From: Anastatus disparis
Lineage: Eukaryota > Arthropoda > Insecta > Hymenoptera > Eupelmidae
NCBI GenBank assembly: GCA_017163975.1
Contig: JAFFSR010000242.1
Location: 149,001 to 213,000 of the forward strand
Reading direction: 5' to 3'
Length of the DNA: 64,000 bases
The position numbers and the translations under genes were made by a program. The notes beneath the pieces are model-generated. The model ran no database searches. It was given only the letters and a program-made list of their open reading frames with translations, and was not told the origin of the DNA. This document shows positions 11,901-23,900 of this stretch, one piece after another. Position 1 is the first letter of the stretch. Each line of letters opens with the position of its first letter.

Positions 11901-14900
11901 CATTGTTTCTTCATGTGTCAATTATATTAAAATTAAAAGTTTTGAATTTTAATATATTGACTGATTGGAATATTATAATTGATATAAATATTATTTAAAT
12001 AAATGCTTATAGAAAAAATAAAAGGATGATTTTTTCTGAAAAATAAGGAAATTTTTATTTGAAAATTCAAATTGGGATGTTGCATGAGAAATTTTTTTAA
12101 AATCCATTATATCCGTCATTTAGAAAAAGAAAAAATAAAGGACATATTTTTTCATTTATCATAAAAATGAAAACTCAAAGAGATAGAGGCAGTTGAAAAT
12201 TGGTGTGACGTCACGAGTACAGGTGAATTCGTGACGTCATGTACATTGGCGCTATATATATATCAAAATTGTATTAACTCATACTGGCTATAACTTTTGC
12301 AATTCATCATATTTTAAAAAACGAAAAAATACGTGTCTTTTGTTTTTTCGTATTCTACCTGATGGATATAATGCATTTTTTCATGTAAGATCCCAATTGC
12401 TAAAGGTTAAAGCAGAATTTTCATCAAATATATGGGTGATTCTATTCTAACGGGTAATCACATGTAATCGTTTAATAAACTATCAATACAAAGTTCAAAT
12501 ATTATTAACCACAAATTTTTCATATACTTTCAGTTTGTAACTTTATGATCCGTTGACTTTTTAATCGCTAATTTCAATGTAGCTTTTGTAGGGACCCCTA
12601 GAAAGTACAAAAAGTAATCTCCCCTGTCTGTAATCATATATAAAATTTTTTTTAAACGTTGTAGAGGTACAGGATAGATGAATTAATACTTCTGAAAGAT
12701 CAACAAATTTTTTTTTCCATTCGTACATACATTTCAGCAGAATGGTTGAAAAAAAAATATTTTCTTTGACCCTCTGTTATTATAAAAAAAAAATGTATAT
12801 TTTTTCATAGATAAAAACAATAATAATAAAAAATGTTATATTTGAATCTTATGAAAATATAAGCTATTCCTATCACATGGAAATATTGTTATTATATGTT
12901 TATTTCGCTAAAAAATTGCTTTGTTGATCATAGAATACATTTTTGTTTACGTGTAAACATCATTTCACTTATGAAAGCTAAGTTACCTTTTCTACGATAA
13001 TTCCCCTGGCTCTAAACATTCAACTGTCACAGATGATATAAGCGCATATTCAAATACGTAATAGACGTTTAAGAAAGTAGTAATGTACAACTAAAAAAGT
13101 TTGTATAGCAGTGAATGTTGGAGACCGTTTACTCGGTAAAAATTTCATTCAAATTATCAGGTAATCTCCCCTGGCATATAATTCCCCTGCCTTTTTTGAG
13201 ATGCTCTCACAAAATTCTAATTAAATAATAAAGTCAACAATTTTATTCATGAATTTCATACCATGAAGTGTTAAATTATTTGTACACTTGAAATTTAATA
13301 CATATTATACTGCTTATAATTTTTATATATTCAAAATTGAATATATATATATTTTTGGAGAATTTCCGAGTAAGCACATTCTCAAATCTTTTTGTAAACA
13401 ATCACTGTAGTCATATTTACATACTACACTGTATACTACGTATGCACAACAAATAAATAAAGCGAAATCAAAGGTTACATCGTAGTATTCAGAAAATAAA
13501 AATATCAGTTTGTCATTAGCCTTGATGAAGAGTTTGTCGTTGATATCAAAGTAAGTATATAATTATTTGAATTTAAATGAAAGTCTTTGAAAAATCTGAA
13601 TTGGAAAATCCATAAATTGATAATATATTATTTTAGATTGTATTGGTAATAAAATGGTTTCTACACGTGGATGTGGCGAACTTCCTACTAATCCTTTATC
13701 ATCAAGTACACTTAATTCCACGCCCAACCACAAAAATAATGTTATGATATATTTTGAAAAAGCAAACTTTCTTAAGTATGGATATATTTGTTCTTTAACT
13801 TTCTTCTAATAATGTTTAAAAATACATATTTTTGCTGTAACTCGTCGTTTTTTATTTTTAAAAATTCATCCATACATGGTAATAGCTGATTCTAAAGTAT
13901 TTCAAATAGTTTAGAATCTTTGTTTGACATAAATATTATTAGAAAATAATATATCAAGTGATGGTAATAAAAAAAGTAATTCCCCTGGAATAAAAGTAAT
14001 TCCTCTGTATCAGTATATTTTTATCTATCAGTTTTTCTGGGAATAACCTATGGACAGTTCGGCTACTTTGGGATATTGTTCTATTAGATATAACCATAAA
14101 AAAACTTGAGTAAAATTTTTAAAATGAACACCTTTATTTTCTATTATTTCAAAATTTGAATTTGACCCGTTCGAATAGAATCACCCATATTCAGTGATCA
14201 TGAAAAATTAAATATTTTAAAAATAACTTTAAAGAAAAATTATTTTATTACCATTGAATGATTTTAACTAGTCAAGTAACGAATTCCGTAGTCAACATTT
14301 CAAAAGAAAACATGCAGTTAAAATTTTCAAACATTAACAGTTTTTTTTATTAATTTTAAAATCCAATAGAGCAAAAAAATTCTAATCGGAAATAGAGTTT
14401 TCAAAGAAAAACTTCTTAGGCAAAGAGATATCTGCATTAAATTACAGATAAAACAAAATCTGGAGAAGAATTTTGTTTAGGGCACGAAACAGCTTAGTTA
14501 TCCTCAGTAATAAAATGTAAGCAGTTCTATCTTAAACATATTAAAATTTTTTTTCATAAATGTTACAATTTGTGCCTAATGCACGAAGCAGTGGCGTTGA
14601 AACGTTTTACAAGCAATAATTTTCATTTTAATGCATAATCCATGCCCCATTGTACCAAATGTAAGAGGAAATATTTTATAGTAGTTATCATCTTAATATA
14701 CAAGTATATTCATATTCCATCGCTACTTCACGTACTTAGTGCAAGCTGTAATATTTGCGAAAAAAATTATCCTATATGTCTAAAATAGAGCTACTTACTG
14801 AGGATATAATTTAATCTATCTTTGACTAAGGAGTTTCTCTTTGAAAATTCTATTTTTGATAAGAACTTTTTGCTCTGTGGTATCGTTAAAATCATTCAAT

Positions 14901-17900
14901 AACCATTAAATTTATTCGATAATTTTTAATTTTAAAAAATTTTGACTATTTATTTTTTATTTTATTTTGATTCAAAATATTTTAAAGTAATAATTGAAGG
15001 TTTACTTAAAAAATACTTCAAGGTGTGGAATATGTGTGTATTATGATAGAGATTTTTCAATACTATTAATTATTAATAATATTACATCAAACTTACTCAG
15101 TTTCAGTAGTATCAAATAAAGGCGTTTCTAAATTTTCAACTTTAATATCTGAAAAATTAATCGATTGGATATCATTTATCAATGTAACATCTAGTACTTG
15201 AAAAATTAAATTTACTTACAGACAATATTATTTAGAAAATCATAAAACGATCCAGGTTCTTCGAAGTTGGTAACTTTAATTACATTAGCATAACTGTAAA
15301 GTCAAAAGTCATTTCATTAAAATAATTTTCAAACCATCTATAATTAATTATGTAATGAAAAAAATAATATTGTTACGTTGTGTTTATTAACGAATTTTTT
15401 TTAACTTTCTCTAATTCTTTAATTTTCGAAAATCTTCGTAAGGTTAAAATATTTTCAAAGTAGTTGTTACCAAGAGTTGGCTGTAATAATTTGTTTATTA
15501 TACAAAAAGATCAGTTACTATAAAAATTATTGTAAATTGAAAAATTCAGAGAAAATTTACCAAATTGTTGTAAAATTCAAGTAATTTTGAAAGCTGTTTC
15601 AAACTATTTGGGATGCCTAATACGAATTTCATGTTTATAACTATACCTTTAGCTACTTCTTTTTCTTTTTTATTCAACAAAGAAGAATCTTTGATAATTT
15701 CTATTGCAGCTTCTTTTATATTTTTAATTATTTCAGAAGCCTGTAATAAATAAAATAGCCATGAACGTGATGTTTTAAAAAATAATCTTTTAATATATCA
15801 ATTTATTTTTTTTTAATGTATGATACACGGAAAGAAATGCGCCCCATCATATTTTGGTATACTGTATAGGAATGGAGGAACAAACTTACAGAATGAAATA
15901 AAATACTATACTGAAGAGCAAAATTTGCTATTAGTCTAGGCGCCCAGAGGGTTTCATATGAAGTTAGAGGTCCCACCAAGCAAGTAGGTGATTTATAAGT
16001 ATTTTGAGCCGCTGAATCCGAATTTGCAACTTGCTTTTCGCGCTAGTGGTCGAGTAATTTGTTATAAACAAATTAATTGTTTAAATGGCTATAGTTTATA
16101 AACTACAAAAAATGCAGTAATTTTCTCTGCAAAAACTTGTTCTTTAATAAAAAAACAAAAAAAAATCGTTCCGGTTGCATGTCGATTCGATAATTAGAAC
16201 CAGAGATATGGCTAATATATTGCAAAAAAACATAGAGACGTAGCACAAGCGCGGAACGCCCTGGTAAAAAACCTTATAACTCGACTACTAATTAATATTT
16301 TTTAAAGTTTAACATGTGTTTGGAAAATGTCAGAGTCTCAGCTTTAATGATAAATTGTTATATATTACTTTCAAATGTTGATAAATAAGCTAGAATGATT
16401 TGAAGCAGAAAAAATTTTCAACTTTTCAGAATTTTGTTTGCTTATAACGAAATAGTATAGGTTAGCAAACAAAATATTTCTATATTTTTGATATAGAATG
16501 ATAGGAAATTTCATGTAGTTTAAGAATCTGTCCGGTTTTTAAAAATTTAAGTAAGTAGAACCTGAGATATCGCTAATTTAAGCTGTAGCGCCAACTCCTT
16601 GCAATACGACATATGTGTGCAATATAGCGATCGCTTTCCTTATTAAAAATTCTTTTATTATAAGGTAAGTAATCTCATTCTTTTCTAATGAAATTACTTT
16701 TGACTCTATTTTATATACTTTGTCATAATATTAATGATGTATAATACATTTAGATGAAGTAGATTTAGAGTTTTAAATAATCATTGATTTTTCTACTATA
16801 GTAGTAAACAATTTACTCAACTTATTATGGAGTATTTTTAGATTAATTTTTTTTTTTTTTGCAATTGCAAAAAGAACAACAATCTATTTTATTCAAAAAA
16901 TTTATTTTAACTTTCCGATTTATTAGAGTCATCTATTTTTAGCTGAATCCTTTTTTATTGAATTTTTATTTCATTTCTTAATACAGAGTTAAAATTAATT
17001 TTATTACAAAAGAATGAAATTACTTACCTTATAATAAGAGAATTTTTAATAAGGAAAGCGATCGCCATATTGCACACATATGTCGTATTGCAAGGAGTTG
17101 GCGCTACAGCTTAAATTTGCGATATCTCAGGTTCTACTTACTTAAATTTAAAAAACCGGACAGATTCTTAAACTAGATGAAATTTCCTATCATTCTATAT
17201 CAAAAATATAGAAATATTTTGTTCGCTAACCTATACTATTTCGTTATAAGCAAACAAAATTCTGAAAAGTTGAAAATTTTTTCTGCTTCAAATCATTCTA
17301 GCTTATTTATCAACATTTGAAAGTAATATATAACAATTTATCATTAAAGCTGAGATTCTGAAATTTTCCAAACACATGTTAAACTTTAAAAAATATTAAT
17401 TAGTAGTCGAGTTATAAGATTTTTTACCAGGGCGTTCCGCGCTTGCGCTATGTCTCTATGTTTTTTTGCAATATATTTGCCATATCTCTGGTTCTAATTA
17501 TCGAATCGAAATGCAACAATAACGATTTTTATTTTGTTTTTTTATTAAAGAACAAGTTTTTGCAGAGAAAATTATTGCATCTATTGTAGTTTATAAACTA
17601 TAGCCATTCAAACAATTAATTTATTTATGAAAAATTACTCGACCACTTGCGCGAAAAGCAAGTTGCAAATTCGGATTCAGCGGCTCAAAATACATATAAA
17701 TCACCTACTTGCTTGGTGGGACCTCTAACTTCATACGAAACCCTCTGGGCGCCTAGACTATATATTTATATTAAATGTTACTAGACCTATAGCAAAAATT
17801 ACTACAGTTATACCAAATTTTGCTATTCAGAATAGTAATTTTTTTCATTCCACAAATTTGTCCCTCATTTCCTATGCAGTATACTAAAATTTAATAGGGA

Positions 17901-20900
17901 ATTTTTTTCCGTGTATGTATGTTTTAAATTTAACCTTTTTCTTTTGACTCAATATTGAAATAGTTTTATATTAACCATAATAAAAAGAGATTATTGTATA
18001 TTATAAACATATAAATTGATACATTATGTAATATTTATGGAAATGATAAATTCCTATAAACATTCTATTTTAATAAAAAAGTTATTTACATACCGAGTTT
18101 TCAACTTCAGTTGTTATATAATTCTTTGCATATTGATAAGCAATAATAAAATCGAAAGCTGATTCTGATACACACATTGACGATCTATATTGATACCAAT
18201 GATTTAATTACAAACTTAATTATTGATCTCTTAAATAAAAAAAATTTAGAATATCGAACCTGGATAATTCTTTCACTGGATTAGGTAAAATACTTTTTAC
18301 TTCTGAATATAAATTTTTTAACTTGTTATCCATAAAAGGCAAAAAATGTAATACAAATTTCCAATGGATGTAATTTACTGAAAATATACGCATGATGCAC
18401 CAAATTTGCTGTAAATAGTACCTATTACGCATCTAGGGAAGTAAAGAATTGGTCGATGAACACGAAGAAAAAATTTAAACTTTAACGGTGTAAGTTTGAA
18501 ACGTCACTACTGCTGTGTGTATACTCACTAGGAGAGTGTCACACCTCCGGATCACGGATTTTACTCAAACTTCAGGATAAGTTTTCAGATGACAGAATAT
18601 GGAAAAAGCTAAAGTTATAGTCACAAACACTCAATATTTCCCTAGTTACAGGCAATTAAAGAAAATCACTAAAAAGTTACTAGATTTTTAAGCGCATATA
18701 GTTCTTTAGCATTGATAGCTAGAAGCTTGAAACTTTTTTAAATTAAAGCTGAGCTCAAATCCTTTCAAAAGAGTAGTTGCAGCCTATCAAAATATTATTT
18801 TTTCCTAAAGTTAGAGCGTAATAAACATTTGACCTAATTTTAGCTTTTAATATTAATTTAAATTTATAAAAAAAATTCAGGTCCAATCCTTATTACGTTC
18901 TAACTTTAGGAAAAAATAATATTTTGATATGCTGTAACCACTGTTTCGAAAGGATTTGAGCTCAGCTTTAATTTCAAAAAGGTTTCAAGCTTCTACCTAT
19001 CAATGCTAAAGAACAATATGCGTTTAAAAATCTAGTAACTTTTTTAGTGATTTTCTTCAATTGCCTGTAACCAGGGAAATATTGAGTGTTTATGCCTATA
19101 ACTTTAGCTTTTTCCATATTTTATCACCTGAAAACTTATCCCGAAGTTTGAGCAAAATCCGTGATTCGGAGGTGTGACATTCTCCTAGTCAGTCGCAACG
19201 TCTGTGTAACTTTGCCAAAACTGCAATGTGCGCATTGTTATACTCTAGCTTTAGCGCGTTGGTTTGCTAAAAAAGCCGAGTTGCTACGCCGCTGTAATTA
19301 AAGTTTTCTCTCCGTGCATAGTACACATAAATTACAAACCAAGCCGAAGGCGAGGGTGGCAACTATATACTATGGGGTCGCAGTTTTACCTCTTGTGGTG
19401 TGTATACTATTTTTCGCCATACCCAGGCTGAAAATATCACTTTTGCATTTCGGAGCCGGAAGCGAAAGCGATACTTTCGGCCAGGGTATGACGAAAATTG
19501 TTTTTTTTTTGCCTAGCAGGATGTGAGTGCAACTTTCGTTCAGGAGTAAATAAACAGTGCCATCGTATGTTTTTTAGCCATGCATTCGGCTCAGGTAACA
19601 ATTTACGTATGTTTTAAGACATTCTTTACTTTTCTTCCCTAGATGAAAAATATACTATTAGATATAAAGAAATTCTGGTATATAATAATTTTTTACAAAA
19701 GGTGCGTACAGTGGGTACTTAACTCCCTCCCAGCAAATAGTAAAGTACCCACTGTACGCTCCCTGTGTAAAAAAATCGTATATTTACCACGGGAGTAAAT
19801 GAAAAATGTCTTAAATCGTATGTTTGTCACCCTCGCCTCCGATTCGGGTGACAATTTACATACGATTTTAGACATTTTTCATTTTTACTCCTAGGTGAAC
19901 AATATATACTATTATACATTATTCATTAATATTAGTAATTGATCGAAAGATTCAATCATTAGGAATAAAAATACTCCAAGTGATGAATCGTTGACTCAAC
20001 ACACGAAATGCTTTGTCTATCCGCAAAAACTCAACGCTCGTGAAAATCAGTTTAACTAAGCATGAAAAGGAGAATTTCATATATTTGCAAGAGAAGATCA
20101 CAATTCATAGGTCATAATAAACATAAAACTTGAAAAATAATTTTCCAGTAAATAATAATAATAATAACGAAAAATTTCAATAAGTCTAGCTATAATGTTA
20201 TATTTACTTAAAGTTTCTCAACTTTTAGCAGTAAATTCAAAACCGTACAATCAAAAAATAAGTTAATAAAAATAGAGAGCATAAGTTTTAATTAGCAAAA
20301 TTTTGAAAGGGATAGGTTCACTAATGTAATTCCAAAACACAGAAATTTTTTTATTGCATATACTTTAAGTACACGCTCGTAAATAATCGAATATCTTAAG
20401 CAAATTTCATAAAGATCGGAGCATTAGAATCAAAATTAAAAGTGTTGAAAAAAATTAATTTTGAAAATAGAAGATACAAATTTAAAATTCCAAACGCTAT
20501 TATCTCGGAATCGTGTTTTACCTTTTCCGTGACCATGATCACGAAAAAGCTATTTATCGAATCTATTTGAAACTACTTATTTGTTACGATAATAATTGAT
20601 GTCCAATGAAAGATTCTTTATTTTTTGGAAAAAAGTTTTTTAGAACAAAAACCAATAATTTAGTATTTTAAAAATTAATTTTTTTTTGTAAAAGTGGCAA
20701 AATATTTTTTTTACCATATCCAACCCGAAAGTTTCTACTTTCATCCCCACTACTTCAACCGAAAGTCTCACATTCTTGCCGGGGCAGGAAGCAAAAAGAA
20801 CGTCCTGCGCAGGCGCTAACGACAGAGTATAGCATACGTTTTATCTCTCCGTCTCTTTCTTTTCCCCATATAATGTCTAATATACCTAGCCTTTTTGCTC

Positions 20901-23900
20901 TTCATCAAAAGTCATAGTAAGAACAAAACAAAGGCAGATATCAAAATCTTATTCTGTTTCTTTTTCAAAATCTCTTAAATTTGAAACAAAAAAAACAAAA
21001 TGTATACATTATAATGTATATGTATACATTGTATTATATTATTATTTAGTTAAAAATGTGTGTGATGAAAAATGTGTGTATTGAAACTGAGTGTATCGAA
21101 GAATAACTCTATCAGATTAAAAAAAATTTTTTTTTTATTAATGAACTATCATTACGAGTGTTACCGTGTAGTGTGTTATCGTGTAGTGTATATAGTAAAA
21201 CAAAGCATAGAATCTTAAAAATTGTGTGATGAAAATTAGAATAATTCAAACTCTTTTTTATTAATGAATTATCATTACGAGTGTTACCGTGTAGTGTGAT
21301 ATCGTTTAGTGTATCTAGTAGAACAATATAGCATAACGTTTACGTTATACGTGTAATTTTAGTTGACAACTTTCGGCTTGGCTATGGTAAAATTGTATAC
21401 GCGCCACGGGGTGAAGGGGACATCTGAACCCGCGCGTTTATCGCCTCGCCTTCGGCTCGGGCGATAACATACGCGCGGGTTAGAATGTCCCCCTTCCCTC
21501 CCTTGGTGCGTAATATACTATTAATCTAAATTTTTACAATTCTTTCTTCAGACATCAAATAACTCAGAAATTAAATGTATTAGAAATTCTGAAATATATT
21601 AGAAAGCCATTCTCAAGATATAATTATGATAAGTGAAGTCCAAAAAGACACTCGCGGAAAACAACTATAATTTTGTCAGTTTTAGAGATATTTTAATAAA
21701 AAAAATTTTTATGTACATGAAAATGTTTTACAATAAATATTTATTATGTTTCCTAAGAAGATTAAAAAAAGATCGTTATTTTCCTGTCATAAATGAACTA
21801 CTAACTTTCAAAGCTAAAATACGATTTAAAACGTAAATCAAATTATTTCGTACAAATAATTTTTTGTTATCATTAATTCTATATTTTTTTAAAAGTCTCA
21901 ATAGGAGAGAGTCAGACCTCTGGATCACGGATTTCGCTCAAACTTTGGCATAATTTTTAAAGTGTCAAGATATGGAAAAAACCAAAATTTTAAACACTAA
22001 TGCTCAATATTTCTCTAGTTACAAGCAATTAAAGAAAATCATTGAAAAAGTTATTAGATTATTAAATGCTTATAACTCTCGGGCATTAATAGTTACAAGC
22101 TTAAAACTTTTTTTCAAACGAAAGCTGAGCTCAAATCCTTTCGAAATAGCATTCGTAGTATATCAAAATATTATTTTTTCCCTCAGTTACAGCATAACAA
22201 AGATTAGACCTAAATTTGTTTTTTAAAACATTAATTAATAATAAATGCTGAAATTGAATCCAATCTTTATTACGCTATGACTGGGGGAAAAAATAATATT
22301 TTGATATACTATAAGTGCTATTTCGAAAGGATTTGAGCTCAGCTTTCGTTAAAAAAAAGTTTTAAGCTTGTGCTGTTAATGCTGAAGAGTTATAAGCGTT
22401 TAAAAATCTAGTAACTTTTTCGGTGATTTTCTTTAGTTGCTTGTAACTAGGGAAATATTGAGCATTAGTATCTAAAATTCTGGTTTTTCCATATTTTGAC
22501 ACCTCAAAACTTATCCCAAAATTTGAGCAAAATCTGTGATCCGGAGGTCTGACCCTCTCCTAGCCAGTAAATTTTGAATAATATAATGTTAGATAGATAG
22601 ATAGATAGATATTTATTTGCAACAGTTTACAAAAAAGTGTGTAATAAAAATAATATATAATACATAATAAAATACAAAATAAGATAATACTGTAACGTTA
22701 CGTGTAAATATTGCACTCATGATATCACAGTCGATTTCCTAAAACTAATAATACTGCATAAGTAAGTCACTTTTCAATGTTATTAACTCTTAAAATTTAA
22801 GTTTTCAACTTTGATAACTATTTTAGACCTCGTTGTTGCCAAATCATTGAATAAAAGTATTAGCATAAGATTAGACATAAATCCGTAAAATTTTGATTCT
22901 TATTAGGTAAATAAAAGCATATAGGATGTTGGACTCATAGACATTTTTTCATCACTATAAAACTATTCTCAGAGTTTGATTCAAATCTATTATTCATGAA
23001 TCGTGACTTTCTCTTGTCAGTTTAAAAAATATAATTTCACAGAACTAATTTTTTATTTATATTTTTAAATAAAACAACACTATTTTAATCATTAACTATT
23101 ACAAATTTTAATTTTCATTCTTTAATTATTAGTAATAATATTAATATTTTATTATTTACCAATTGTATCAGCTGAAGTATTTTGCAATAATTTAATTAAC
23201 TTAGGATAGTAATCAAGAGACGCAACATCAACTTCATCTTCGACATTTATGTGTGTTGTAGTTTCTAAATACAAGTGATGTATATTGCTTGTAATATTTA
23301 ACTGCAAAATAAAGGTATAATATGTGACAATTTGAATATGTAGCTGAATCCTTTGATCTTTTACTAATTAACATTCATGTTAAAAAATGTATCTTTTTTC
23401 AAATAATTTGGTTTCATAAAGAATACTATTAAATATAGAGTAATTTGTAAATAGATATTATATGATGGCTTTTAAAAAATTTAAAGTTTAAGGCTTTTTG
23501 GGCATGATTCATACAAACTTATATTTATATTTATTATAACTGTTTAATTTAATCTCAAGTTTATAAATATTATGAAATAAATATTGTGTTATCAATCTTT
23601 CACTTGGTATTTCAGAAAAAATTAATATTTTTCATAATAATCAAAAGTTTTAACAAAGAATTCAAAAAACTGCAGAGATTATTATTTACCTTAACATTGA
23701 CATTTGCGGCTATTATATCGATACTACTGTTTAAATGTTTTAACAACTTTAGTTGATAGACTACTGCAACATCTTTTGGTAATAAGATCTACATAGAAAT
23801 TATGCAATATATGAACAAATTTTATTAATATAAAAAATTTAAATAAATTATTTAAGATACTCACTTTTGATAATGCTGCTTCAAAAGAAACTATTTCTTC

